Shown here in pieces: positions 1 to 12,098 of a stretch of 64,000 nucleotides of DNA (position 1 is its first letter; every line of letters begins with the position of its first letter). A program made the position numbers and the translations under genes. Source of the DNA: Batrachochytrium dendrobatidis JAM81 (taxonomy: Eukaryota; Chytridiomycota; Chytridiomycetes; Rhizophydiales); the NCBI RefSeq assembly GCF_000203795.2, contig NW_006281099.1, positions 484,690 through 548,689 on the forward strand, in the 5' to 3' direction. The notes under the pieces are model-generated. The model made no database searches, had not been told where the DNA came from, and saw only the letters and a program-made list of their open reading frames with translations.

Positions 1-2018
1 CTTTATGAGGCTGAACAAATGTTGCAACCCGCTTTGCAATGGCAATACTACGACAAGCCATCACTAGATTCGACGTGTATTGCGTGACATGATAGGCATC
101 TATAGTGTAGCCCAGCCATAGATATCATATTAACAAATCCACAAAATCGATAGTTTTTGCTATTAACAATGCTGAAGATAGCTTACCCTGTTGATTTTGG
201 AAGCAAAGCGAAATCAATGAGGGAACTTGCTCATTTTCAGGAACAATTACACTCTCGCATTTGTAAACAGGCAGATTTCCGTGTGTAGCTGCCTCGGGAA
301 AATAGCTATTGAGAGGAACGGACTCTGTTTGAATGTATGCTTTTGATATTGTATTGTGTCCCTGTGTGTTGATTGTGATTCGCGAATCATGGACTGAATA
401 AAATTTTTCGAGTGTTTCAAATACTAAATTGGCCAGGTCCAATACATAAAGTGAGTGTGGTTGTTGTATAAACTTACAATAATAGGATAATTGAAACGTT
501 CTAGTGGCATTGTACATTGCAATACAACTCACGTTGTATATTAAATGCTACGCTTCGTGATCCGTAGAGATAGTTACCAACAAACCTGGCTGGCCAATCT
601 TCCAAAAAATATACAAGTACAGGACCTTTGTTAGCCCATCGCTTTCGCTCCAGATTGTATTTGCTAAGTCTAGCTATCCAGTATCCTGATGGTGGAGTCA
701 TTGGGGGTGTGTAATGAAATCGACATAGATCTGAAAATGTTGTATGTGCACGTTGGCAATACTTTTGAGCACGCTGCGTAGCAAGAATTTTTCGAGACAA
801 ATGAATATCAGCCGTATCAACATCACTTGGACAATAGTCAGATTCTAAATGAAAAAGTATTGGTTAAACGCTGACAGTTGTATATCTGGTTGTCGTCCAA
901 GCATCTTTGAAGGCTGGCGTGGCCCACATGTAAACTGCTTAAGATACAAATATATTGCTGATAAATAGTACCACTTGCCTCCATCTGGCTCATTCAACTC
1001 TTTTGGGGTATTAACAAAATCCTTGTATAGAGAGGTGTTGGTGTTTAATGACTGTAGTACTCCTGGAGTTTCAAGTGCGTTTTCATCATCTAAGTCTAAG
1101 CCCATACCTAATTGTATAACAAGAGTTCAATCGCGTAGTAAATAACCAACAAAAAGCACTTTCAATTTTGCTTTAGTTGAGCAATCAATTGATAAGTAGT
1201 GCATACTCATATCGGCGTCTGTACATGTGTCCTCTGTAGGATCATCATTGGATGGAAACTCGTACGTCGCGTCGTCCAACTCATCTTCTGCACCATCAGT
1301 GTTTGCTAAAGCTGTAGTTTCAGCTGGCTCTATAAAAACAAAATTGGCATAAATTATTATGATATACAAGATAATTGAACTTGAATTTACTGCACAGAAA
1401 TTCTATATAAATAAGCGCAAAATTTATTATGTAGAGCAAATCTGCATTGCATAAACTCCAAACACAACTTTACTCTTACCTGCAGCACTGGCTATCTGGG
1501 AGTGAAGTTTCTGGGTGATACGAGCATGGCGGACTTGAGTTCTCATCTTTGTAGCTCCTGGACGCAGCTCCATTTTCTGGAGCGAGTTTTTTAAGCCTGC
1601 AAAGTTTTGTAATTAAGCATAATATGAATCAGCATTGGGTAATATTTTAAAAAATGACGAAACTAGGGTAAAGCAGACACGAAGGGATGGATGGTCTAGT
1701 CGTTGGACCAGCGTTTTTTCATAGAGCCAGGCTGGCAAACTTTCTCAAGACACTTTCAAATATAAAGTCAGTAGTATGACTATAGACTGTTCCAGTGATA
1801 CAGGCAGACAATTGTCGTTTTTACCATCATATTGGTATACTCTATTGTTGTATTTGATTTAGATGCACACAAGAGCCACGGTAGATCTGGTTTATAGTTT
1901 CCGCCAACACTCCACTTTCATCTCAACTAATCAGTCATGTAAACTCACCATCCAGAATACTAACAGATTCTTCATCGGCAGTTCGCTTTGTCTTTCGAGT
2001 AGTCATGACTGTGTTCAT
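1..2018 (-). CDS. Unrecognised nuclear-looking protein, C-terminus beyond left edge
   Basis: I do not recognise this family. Spliced model (minus strand): exons 2018-1949, 1596-1480, 1329-1207, 1107-979, 844-533, 423-187 and 99-1, all with compatible phases; the frame is still open at base 1, so the gene is partial. The start ATG gives a basic N-terminus (MNTVMTTRKTKRTADEE), then a basic stretch (ELRPGATKMRTQVRHARIT), a strongly acidic middle (exons 3-4), and a more globular region from about residue 170 containing PPSGYWIARL and GPVLVYFLEDWPARFVG. The last resembles a small aromatic beta-barrel reader (PWWP/Tudor-like), but this is only an impression. The intron after exon 4 appears to use a GC donor (AG|GCAAGT), because the GT alternatives tried break the frame. 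Charge pattern suggests a nuclear or chromatin protein; function is not inferable. Confidence 0.6.
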
Positions 2019-2258
2019 GGTAGTAGATGCCGAGAATGGTAAATGAAATTGAGGTTAAAATCGGAATCTTGAATTACTGATGAATTGTGTGCATTTTCAA
2101 GCTTGCTGGGTTTGACAGTCAGACTTGCATACTGTTGCACTTTTTCTTTAAGATGAACAATTGAGCTGAGCAGATTTATTTCAATCTCCAAATGCTTACC
2201 ATTGAATTCTTTATAAACATGGAATATAGATTCATGGGTTAGTCAAGTGCAGGTACTA

Positions 2259-2654
2259 CCGCCGTATTCGTGGGATGAAGGGCTGAATAAGGGCGTTGGT
2301 GTATAATAGTCTCATGAAATGATTGATATTTGCTGAACATTATGTCCTCCAAACTCACTAGTTTACTGATATTTGCTCATTTTTATATAAAAGATTGGAT
2401 CTTTACATTACAGCTTCAATGCATCTCATTTATCTAGTTTCCAACTCTTATAAAACATTGAGCAATTGGTATGGAAACAGCTGTTACATTCTCAAGATGT
2501 GCGATCTTTGTTCTCTTGAACTAGAACGTATCTGATATTAGGATACAACATAGTTTTAATAAAAGAAATAATGGATTTGCAATAACGAATAGTTGACGAT
2601 TGTTTATTCTAAAAATAATCAATACAGAAAAGTCATTTTACGTGAATATGGTTG
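2259..2654 (-). mobile_element. Short TIR element, copy 1 (about 396 bp)
   Basis: This is one of about a dozen copies of a dispersed family. The left end reads CCGCCGTATTCGTGGG after a TA. The right end is the inverted form, TTTTACGTGAATATGGTTG, followed by CA rather than TA. Subterminal blocks shared with other copies are TCTCATGAAATGATTGA near the left end and AGAATAAACAAT (inverted here) near the right end. An internal block with TCTGATATTAGGATAC is also shared with the copies at 26316 and 27751. It fills most of the intergenic space between the gene ending at the left edge and the AIM18 gene. No coding capacity remains. Confidence 0.75.
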
Positions 2655-2715
2655 CAAACCAGAATCAGATTAAACCCAAATCTTTCCAAGTTTTATTTAT
2701 TCAATTGACTAAAAC

Positions 2716-3914
2716 ATGCTATCCGCTACTGCTAAAATCACACTCCGTTTTAGAGCCAGATATGCTGCTCGAACTGTTTCAGCTGCAGGATATTTACCAA
2801 GAACTTCCTTCAATCGCAGTATGGTCTCTGTGCCCAGTGCTGGTCCATTAGTATACGCTGGATCCAAGTATCAATCATGGTATTGGAGCACAGTAGCAGT
2901 TGGGCTAGTAGGTGCGGTGACAGCAATGGCTTTTAGTAGCATTCAAGCAGACAATGAAGCAGCAATGCCTTTAGAATTCAAAGGTACTGTGTGATGATCC
3001 TCTTTAAATTTATACTGTTGGTCCTACCGTACTTTAATCAAGGCTCATCTTCATTAGCATTATATATTGATCTGATCATAATCTATACTAATTTAATGTG
3101 TTAATGGGTGTATCATGAATGTACATCTTCATGTTCTTTATTTGCCATCTCTTGTATCTGACAACGGTCAAATCCCCAGTTGAGCCCATTAGCAAGCTCA
3201 ATGTGCCCACTCGCATCACAGTATGTCATGATGACCAGTCCAAAGATTTTCAATTGCTTGGACTGGGCGTTCGCCAAGTGACTCTCCTGTACCTTGCTGT
3301 ATATACTGCTGCCATCTATGTTGATGATTCTCTCACCCAGCGCATTTCTCGCTCTACACGCTGGACGCAAGAGTTTGCGCAGGATAAGCTTGTTCAGAAC
3401 ACATCAGACTCCAAGTGGTTTGTCAGTGATCTTGTTAATGGCCATCCAGGAGAGATTTCTCTTCGCATTGGTATATTGAACTAGCCTAGTCTACTATATG
3501 GATGAAATCCAGACTTTGAATCTAATATTCTAATTGATGGTAGATCCAGTCCGCAACACCAACGGTCCACATCTGCGTAACGGGTTTGTGCGATTTCTGA
3601 CTGAGCGTCAACGTCAGGAAACGCTCAAAGGAACGCTGGATGAGAAAGAGAGTGCAGCATTTACCAAGTCACTAGACGATCTACGAGCTCTGTTTCCTTC
3701 TGGTGCAATCATGAAAGGCCAAGTGCTTGTATTTACCAAGCTAAGCGATGGTCGCTTGCATGTCAGTTTTAATGGCCGAGAAATGGGCAGCGTGAACAGT
3801 CCGTTGCTGTCGAAATGGGTGATGGAAGGATACTTGCGCAGCGACCCAGTGATTTCGCCCAGTCTAATAGCAAGCGTTGCTGCAGGAGTAAATCATGTTG
3901 TGCAAAGCCAGTGA
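2716..3914 (+). CDS. AIM18: AIM18/AIM46-type mitochondrial chalcone-isomerase-fold protein
   Basis: Exons 2716-2983, 3180-3470 and 3544-3914, with phase-1 introns throughout. The 309-residue product begins with an Arg/Ala/Ser-rich mitochondrial presequence and has a probable single membrane segment at about residues 52-72 (WYWSTVAVGLVGAVTAMAF). It then continues as a chalcone-isomerase-like domain, including LGLGVRQVTLLYLAVYTAAIY, the FVRFLTERQR helix, GQVLVFTKLSDGRLHVSFNGREMG and a C-terminal LSKWVMEGYL helix. This order matches fungal AIM18/AIM46 (FMP22) proteins of the inner mitochondrial membrane, whose exact role is unsettled; they are related to fatty-acid-binding chalcone-isomerase-fold proteins. 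No sign of damage. A short segment upstream of the start is transposon-derived (copy ending at 2654). Confidence 0.85.
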
Positions 3915-4022
3915 CCAAATCAAGATCCCACCAATCAGAACAACTCAATCTCTGCTGAATAAAAAATATTCGGATTTGAAACATAAAAACTATTCAATTT
4001 TTTTTATCGAATCAAAACTAAA

Positions 4023-6674
4023 ATGGCACCTAAAACTGAACGCAGAACTGGACGTCGTGCTGGAAAGAAGGATGCAAAGAAGGATGCATCAGTCGAGAGT
4101 CTTTCCGAAAATGTCGCAGATATCAAGTTGTTAGATAATAATCGTTCCTCCACTGGTGTTCTTACTTCCGAGAAAAACTCTCGTGACATCAAGGTAACTG
4201 ACTACAACCTCTAGCTGTGACTATCGCTAGTGAATTGATGTGCTATTGCTAGAACTTGCTATGCTTTGTCTCCATATTGTTTCTGATGTAATGAATTCTA
4301 TTGAGTGGTGCTGGCATGGCTGGCCGTACTTGAATGGCTGGCCGTACTTGAATGGCATTCTTGTTAATTTTATCGGATTTCCTTTTCAATTCATGCTTTT
4401 GTAAAATCATCCCTACTGAAGGAGTCTTGATAATGGGTTGCTATTATATAGGTCAATGTTTAGCCAATCTTTTGATTGTTGCTCCAATTGCACTATTCAA
4501 CTCGACTGATTTCCCATTTCCGCAAGGTCATGTCAATCTTGTCATTTGAATCAGGTTGTAGCTTTGCTCAATTGCTGTCAGTCTGATATTCAGCTCCCGC
4601 TTTATACTACTCCTTTAATTTTGTAAAGTCTATATCTCGTTCTGAGAGTGAAATTCTGTTAGTACTTTGTAGCTAGTGATGTTAACTACTTGACCCATTT
4701 CATTAATCAAAAACAATTGTTGCGTAGGTTGAGCTTTACTCGCTTACATCTTTCTCTCAAAATCTGATCAACGAAACCACTATTGAACTCAATTTCGGTC
4801 GTCGCTATGGTTTGATTGGTCCCAATGGCAGTGGAAAGTCTACCTTTTTGCAGTCTCTATTTGCTCGCGAAGCTCCTATTCCTGAGCACATTGATATTTA
4901 TTTACTGAATTCTGAGTATCCTCCCACCGAAATGACTGCTCTTCGTGCCGTTATTGACGATGCTGAGAAGGAACTTGCGGTATGCAGTATATCTTGTTTA
5001 CAATGTTGCTGTTTGATTGGCTTGGCTGTCGTAAATATGAACAAATGTTGGGCCTAATATACTTGTATTTTCAAATGCACATTAGCGTCTTGAAAAACTT
5101 ATGGAAGACATTATGAGTGAGGATCCAGAATCTCAACTCCTTGATGATATTTGCGAGCGTATTGACGAGATGGATGCATCCACTTTTGAATCTCGTGCTG
5201 CCTCCATTCTTAATGGTCTTGGATTTTCCGATCAGCGTATGAAATTTATGACCAAGGACTTGTCTGGTGGATGGCGTATGCGTGTAGCCCTTGCTCGTGC
5301 CTTGTTTGTCAAGCCTACTCTACTGCTTCTTGATGAACCCACTAATCATTTGTAAGTTGTTTTGCTTTAGTCCAACTAGAACCAGCTTGGGTTTTGTAAA
5401 CTGTCATTGCATTTGAATGGCTATTCTACAGTCCCGACTTTATATTGCATTGAGGATACTTTTACATATTAATTTGCTAACCAGATAATATTTTGAAACA
5501 TTCTAGGGATCTCGGTGCATGTGTGTGGCTTGAAGACTACCTTGCCAAGTATGATCGTATTCTTTTGGTTATTTCTCACTCTCAGGATTTCCTCAACAAT
5601 GTCTGCACCAATATTATTGAACTCACTTCCAAAAAGACTCTTACATACTACTCTGGTAACTACGATACGTATATCAAGACCAAAAATGAGCTTGAAGTAA
5701 ACCAAATGAAGGCTTACGAAAAGCAGCAGACCGAAATAGAGCATATGAAAAAGTTTATTGCTTCTTGTGGTACATATGCCAACTTGGTGCGTCAAGCCAA
5801 ATCTCGCCAAAAGATTCTTGACAAAATGGAAGCTGATGGTCTTATCGAAAAGGTTGACCGTGCTCGCGACTTCAATTTCACGTTTGAGTCGTGCGGTCCT
5901 TTGCCTCCTCCCGTGCTTAGTTTTACTGACATGTCGTTTTCCTACGACGGCAACCTAAAAAATGCCATATATCGTCATCTTGAATATGGTGTCGATACCG
6001 AAAGTCGTATTGCTCTTGTTGGACCCAACGGTGCTGGAAAATCTACACTTTTAAAACTTATGAGTGGTGAACTTTCACCCACTGATGGTACTGTGGCTCG
6101 TCATACCCATCTCAAGATTGGCAAGTACAATCAACATTCAGCTGATCAACTTGATCTGAATGCTTCTGCAATTGATTACATGCGCAACAAGTTCCCCGAC
6201 ATGCCTCAAGATTTGCAATACTGGCGTCAAAACATTGGCAAATTTGGTCTTACCGGAAACTCTCAGCTTTGTCCCATTTCTCAGCTTTCTGATGGACAAA
6301 AAGCCCGTATTGTTTTTGCTGAGCTATCTCTTACACGTCCTAATATGCTTCTTCTTGATGAACCTACCAACGCTCTTGATATTGAGACCATTGATTCTCT
6401 TGCTAGAGCCATAAACACCTTTGAAGGTGGTGTCGTACTTGTTTCTCACGATTTCCGTCTTATTAGTCAAGTTGCAGAGGTATGATCTGACTTTGCTTGA
6501 ACTGTGGCTGTTTTTAAACTATTGATGTACTTTTACTAATCCAGTATTCCATGTGACTGTTTTTTAAATTAGCAAATCTGGGTTTGTGATAATGGCACTA
6601 TGGAATTGTGGGAGGGTACTATTGGAGAGTACAAAATTCATCTACGGAAAGAGATTACAAAAAACGCCAAATGA
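4023..6674 (+). CDS. ARB1: ABCF-type ATPase ARB1/ABCF2 (ribosome biogenesis)
   Basis: Exons 4023-4193, 4728-4979, 5086-5351, 5507-6479 and 6573-6674 give a 587-residue protein, the usual length for ARB1/ABCF2. It has a Lys/Arg-rich N-terminus, then two soluble ABC modules with no membrane segments. Walker A motifs are GPNGSGKST (about residue 88) and GPNGAGKST (about 402). Signature motifs are LSGGW and LSDGQ, and both Walker B motifs read LLLLDEPTN / MLLLDEPTN. The intron after exon 3 splits the first DEPTNHLDLG. The linker between modules carries the YYSGNYDTY and charged-helix region typical of ABCF. Known role of the family: cytosolic/nuclear ATPase acting on 40S and 60S ribosome assembly. 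Introns 1 and 3 are the longest; intron 1 contains a tandem repeat. Confidence 0.95.
4315..4356 (+). repeat. 18-bp tandem duplication in ARB1 intron 1
   Basis: The unit AATGGCTGGCCGTACTTG occurs twice head to tail (4315-4332 with one mismatch at its first base, and 4333-4350), followed by a 6-base partial third unit. It lies inside the 534-nt first intron of the ARB1 gene and looks like a recent slippage or duplication event with no obvious function. Confidence 0.8.
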
Positions 6675-6865
6675 TTATTGCATTGAATGAAAACCATATG
6701 CATAATAAAAATATGCCTATAGTAGTATTCATGGTGTGTTGGGCTCATGGCATAGAGTTGATTTATGACAGTCAAATAGTATGCCAAACTGTCTTTTGAA
6801 ACAATGCTAGCAGGTATACATAGTTAGATGCAAGATATGCTCATCGTTTGGCTTGATTCTACAAC

Positions 6866-7112
6866 TGTGCTTGTGTAGAATGAAACACTTGCATTTATCT
6901 TGTGGTCAGAGCCTCTATTTTGCTTTGGATTATACAAATCTTGAAATACCAATGCATTACAGCTTCTCCCATCAACCTTCAAACACAACATCTATTATGT
7001 GATGCACACAATCAAACTATCGTTTTAGACCAAGACCATCTCCTTTTTTGGCATAACCATATGCTTTATGTTACTCTTTCATTAGCCAAACGCGTCGTAA
7101 ACATGCAGTTCT
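6866..7112 (+). mobile_element. Degenerate fragment of the TIR element family, between ARB1 and the CAMSAP gene
   Basis: The stretch contains GAATGAAACACTTGCATTTATC, which matches the B-end subterminal block of the family (AATGAAACACTT...TATTTATCTTG). Downstream, AATCAAACTATC followed by TTTTTTGGCATAACCATA resembles the interior of the copy at 21067. The outermost terminal repeat is eroded. The rest of the 500-bp space between ARB1 and the next gene shows nothing else I can support. Confidence 0.5.
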
Positions 7113-7174
7113 AAACCTTCCCACAAATCACATTTCCCAACAGGTTGAACGTGTAGCAGCAGCATTCAAACACA

Positions 7175-10100
7175 ATGGATAGTAGTTCTCAGTTGCATTT
7201 TGCTAAAAGTTTAATTGGAAAAGACGACCTAACTGATGAAGACCTTGTTGAAGGGTTTGTTTTTTTACAGGTGAGCTGTAGTCTGATTCAATACAACATT
7301 TATACTTTAGTGTTTTTGTTTCATGGTGTGTTGGTAGCAGAAATTTGATATGGAATATTAAAGCTTACCATCAAAGTAAATTTACAAATCTAGTGGATAT
7401 TTACTTTTCATAAAATCATTTCATTTATTAACTATTTATTAGATTTTATCCCTGATAGTGCCATCATCTGTAAATTTGTCATGGTATACTACAGATGCAG
7501 CAATGAAATGTACAAATCTTCCTTTACGCAATCATACAGTATTGGCGAAAAGTCTTGACAGTATTTGCAAGGCATCATCTTACCCATCTATCCAAGATAC
7601 TCTTAAATCAATCTCACAGCAAGTTTTACAAAATGCAAAATCTGGAGATATCGATGCATGCCATACTCTTCTCAATATACTGTGTAGCGCGTATTGCGCA
7701 ATGAATAATATAGACACTTCCAAGAAAGTTGAACCACTTGATGGATCGGGGAATTTGGACTTGATGGATCAAGATGAAAGCATGACTATCATGGAACCTC
7801 AAATGCTAGAGGTGAAAGCAAGCACCAATATAAGAAGTTTGGATGATGAAACGTATATTTGTGCAGAGCCGACATTTAGACCACTTGTACGATGGATTGT
7901 AAACAAAACTATTCAGGTCATTCAATCCAAAACAAAGCCGATTCATTCACTTGCCAATAACCTTGAATCTATTTTAGCCGAATTGAGCAATTCAAGCTGT
8001 CTAACGCTGTCTACAAATACATTGAATCTTCTTTGCTCTACTCAAATGTATAGTATATTGACGTTTTCTCTATTTGATTCCACGCCCTTATCAGATAGTC
8101 ATACACTTGAAATTTTGGGCTCTGGTGTCAATCTTCATGCGGATCTAAAGTTTCTTGAAATATTAATGACAAACGGATACCTGCACTTTCAGCATAGTCT
8201 GATGGATTCCCTTCGAGATATCATTTGTGATCAAGCCCCGTTTTACGAATCAATTCACGCCAACATCATTTCAGCCCTGCTGTCAGCAAGTTTACGTCAC
8301 ATCGATATAGCAACTGTCGTCAACCATCTTACACATAATTTTACGGAATACAATCCAGCATTGATTTACCCATATGATCTTGAAGATGCGATGTTGGTAT
8401 GGGCAAACCAATGCATAGTCTCTGTGCAGAAGCATCAATCATCACCGAGTAAAAGTATTACGACATCAAATGGCACATCCTCCGACATGTCTGACTTGGA
8501 CGATATTGGAAAAGATACGTTTGATGGTCGTGTAATCTGTCTGATTTTATCCAGATACTACCCAACCCAATTCATGGTACATGAGCATACCGTCAAATGG
8601 AAATCCAAGCTTACAACTGCGGATATTGTGCTCAACTGGTCGATTATTTCAAAATTCACGCAGTCTAATTTGGGTATTGACCAGCCACTTCTGATGCCAT
8701 TAGACATTGAAGCTATTCAGACTCAACGAACAGATTCATCTATGGGTGCAGCCAACTCTTCATTATGCACGTTGTTTGTTTCGCTATTGGTTGACGTGTT
8801 CAATGCGTGCACAACACAAAAGTTTGCTGATAAAGTGGAAATAGCGACAACAGTCAAGCGTATATCAATATCTAGAACCAAACTACGTGATCGACCCTCT
8901 TTGAAATCTGCTGATTCTGAGTCTGGAGTCAAGGTCGATGTTCGACCGCAGAATAATGCGTTTGATAAAATACAAAGAATGGATTCTGCAGTGAGCAATG
9001 TTTTGAATACAAATGATGTAGAACATGTCCCATTCAACGTCTCAAATACTTTGACTGTAATGAGATCAGACGTGCCTACAGTAACAGATCAATTAACTCA
9101 AAATACAAAGCTATTTGCAAAAGATAGTGAATCAAGCCAGCTACATGCTTCTCAATCACAACCAAAATCTACATCCCCAAAGATCCGTCCAAAAAAGCCA
9201 TCAATGCATCTAGTGAAAACAATGCAGCAAAGCAAACTTGAACTTTTAACTGTCAAAAATATTCAAAATGGGTCAAAAGATCAGTCTTTAACATCTCAAT
9301 CCAAATCATGCAAAGAGCTTCGCACTAGCACACCAATATCCAACTCATTTTTGCCATCAATATACAATCCCATACCACAATCTGACCCATCTACATCTAC
9401 CACTAGTATGATATCAAAACTTCCCGCGTCAGCAAACTCTACTTCAACATCTTCGAGTTCACATAGACAAAAACTAGACGGGGTGATCCTGCCACCACTT
9501 GAACATAGCCATAGCGAAAGTATGGTAGCTAAAAGCAATCCATCATTTTCTCAATTTATTACACCGCAACAGTCAATAATAGATGGGAAAAAGGTGGCAG
9601 AAAAGGTATTGGTTGCTGTTCAACAATCAACACCGAGGTTGCCGTCGCGTAATGATGTTCATTTGCCATTCATTGAAACTACTCATAGCTTAGTTGAAAA
9701 AGCCCCAAATAGCTCAATCGAAAATGCTGGCAGTGTCTATGAACCAATTCATAAAGTTTCTGGCTCTATCCCGTTAGAGTCTTCAGGCAACATACTCGAG
9801 TCTCATGCTACTCATGACGATGCGACAATCAAGTATCTAGCCAAAGATGAAAACAAACAGCAAGGCAAAATTGTCACACAATCACAGCTTTGCGAATTAT
9901 TGGTTGATGAAGCTGATCAAGAATCGCATTTTACAGACAATCAAGAAGATATCGCAAGCTTGACTATGAGTCAGATGCCAGAGCTCAATCAGTATGACAG
10001 CATTTCTCAAGTAGAATATTATCAGCATGCATCCAATCAAAGTGTATATGAGGATAACAACTGTTTTGACAAGCATCAATACGTTCAATCAGATACTGAA

Positions 10101-11918
10101 GAAATGGACCCAGAATTTGACAATGAATTCAAAAATGGTTCTGAAGATAGACAATCTGAACAAGAAATGAACCAGTACCAAGCAGCACAAATCTCGTCTG
10201 CATGCAAAAGGGATTGCATTTCTGATGAATCTAGTTCAAAGCCAAACAAATATACACACCCCTATATAGGACAAACTCCACAAGATCGTTCTGCCCAGTC
10301 GATGGCATCATCTACGTATAAGAATGAGCAAGAGTATACAGAGCCTTACGATTCCTTAACTAATATATCCGAATTGAACAAAAAATCAGACAACAAACAG
10401 CTCTTGCAAAAAAGTGACCAAAATCCAAATGCTCGCTCGTGTACAACCCCATTTGCTTTTTCACTTGACTCAACAGACACAGTTAAAAAGTCGGTATATG
10501 ACGATAAAGTTAATTTTGATCAGCCAGAGGCAGTAGGTATAAGTAATGCAGCTGAGCCACCATCATTACACGAGAAGAAGGGAACGGCGATATCAGCTCG
10601 TGTAGAAAGCTTTCTACCACAGTCGCAAATGGATGCTAGTCCAAAATATACTAAATCATTTCCACCTTCTACTCCACCTACTAAACTACGTCCAAGAACT
10701 GGGCTAAAATCGTTCCCGCTTCTCGAAGCTACTCAACCCGAAGCGAAAACACACGAAAGCGTGACCGATACAATGGTACCTTTTGATCAATCTATTCAAG
10801 AGACATCTGAAGAGAAAAATACAGTAGATCATGTAGATGAACTTACAGCTGCTGAAAAATGGGAACGAGTTAAAAAATCCAAAGGTATTTCTAGCAACTC
10901 GACAGAACCAGTTCCGGGAAAAACAGAAATGGTACTTGTAGCTGATTCAAATTGGATGACTGATAATGTAACTATTTAAAGTAAACCAATTGTATCTGCT
11001 AAACCAAATACAGAAATCAAGTTTGACAAAGCTGGATCAGATTCAAAAGCAAAAGGCTGAGCGAGACCAAATTCGAAAAAAGTTGAAGCAAGAGCGTGAA
11101 AAGACACTCGAGGTTGCACGAAAGTATGGTTATTCATTAGCAATCAACATTTACAAAGTTGATTTTCATAGTGTGTGATGGTAACAATCTAGTTACTGAT
11201 TGTTATATATTGATAGAATACTTATTGCAATTCTTTTAATTTATGGTGGTTGATATAGGGAGCAAGCGGAATTACAACTAAAGCGTATGGAAGAGAAAAG
11301 TATGCAGAGACTAACTTCAAAAGTCGCGGATAATGGCACTATTGAAATAAAGCATGCCAGTTCTTTACCATCCGAGATTACTCCAGCAAACCCCAAATCT
11401 TGTGGTTCAGCATTTGGCACTTCAAAACATCCAATCAAGAGAGCAATCATCAAAGTACAATCGAATCGAACACTCATCAAGAACGCTCTTATGCATGTGT
11501 GCCTAGCTGGCTCAGCAAATGAAAGCACAAAGCAAGAAGTCATGGAGGTAAAATTGATTTGGCAATTAATGCACACATTTGAAATCAATAGAGCAGTAAT
11601 AAGCATTGCCATTATTTACATGCATATTTTGAATTATTTTTTGGTCAGGACCTTCACGATTCACCTGCTCAGCATTTTGTGATTATATTCAAAGATGTCA
11701 ACAACTTTTCTTTTCGTGGACTATACTCATGGGACGCAGTGCTTGATCAAACTCTCAAAGTATATGCTGGTGCTTTGGGTAGAAATGTACTAGACCCATC
11801 TCAAGTGCTGGAGTTTTACAAGTATGACAGTGGAGCGCGCACATTCAAGCCCGTAGCTACCAAGAGTTTTGGTCGAAGTGTACACGCAGTGGCTGTTGGT
11901 CGCGACTTTCTCATGTGA
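7175..11918 (+). CDS. CAMSAP/Patronin-like microtubule minus-end protein with C-terminal CKK domain
   Basis: Exons 7175-7270, 7443-10967, 11014-11123, 11259-11547 and 11649-11918 give 1,429 residues. The C-terminal 130 residues read as a CKK domain. Visible blocks are SNRTLIKNALMHVCLAG, HFVIIFKDVNNFSFRGLY, a YKYDSGARTFKPV strand and a final SFGRSVHAVAVG strand, in the order and spacing of CAMSAP/Patronin CKK domains. Just upstream is a charged coiled coil (QKQKAERDQIRKKLKQERE). The N-terminus (about 15-75) could be a divergent CAMSAP-type CH domain, but that is weaker. In between lie about 1,000 Ser/Gln/Asp-rich, probably disordered residues. In animals, CKK proteins bind and stabilise non-centrosomal microtubule minus ends. 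The third intron-exon junction uses an unusually short (46 nt) intron at 10968-11013. Confidence is high for the CKK domain, moderate for the N-terminus. Confidence 0.88.
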
Positions 11919-12098
11919 AGCAAGTTTGCTTCAGTCTATAGTAAACCATCAATAAAGCTATTTCATGATTTTAATGCAGAACATCAACAACATTGTTTTA
12001 AACAGAATCAAATCAATCACCACCCTAATCCTACTGGCTAGAGTAGCAATGCATCAAAATATTATGTTGATAAAAAGTATAATTATATTGCAATTTGA

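Noticed and set aside
2600..2851. 83-residue frame overlapping the AIM18 start
   Set aside because: It begins inside an element's terminal repeat and overlaps AIM18 exon 1 out of frame.
9296..9538. Minus-strand frames inside the CAMSAP-like large exon
   Set aside because: Low-complexity antisense of the Ser/Thr-rich linker; there are no splice partners.
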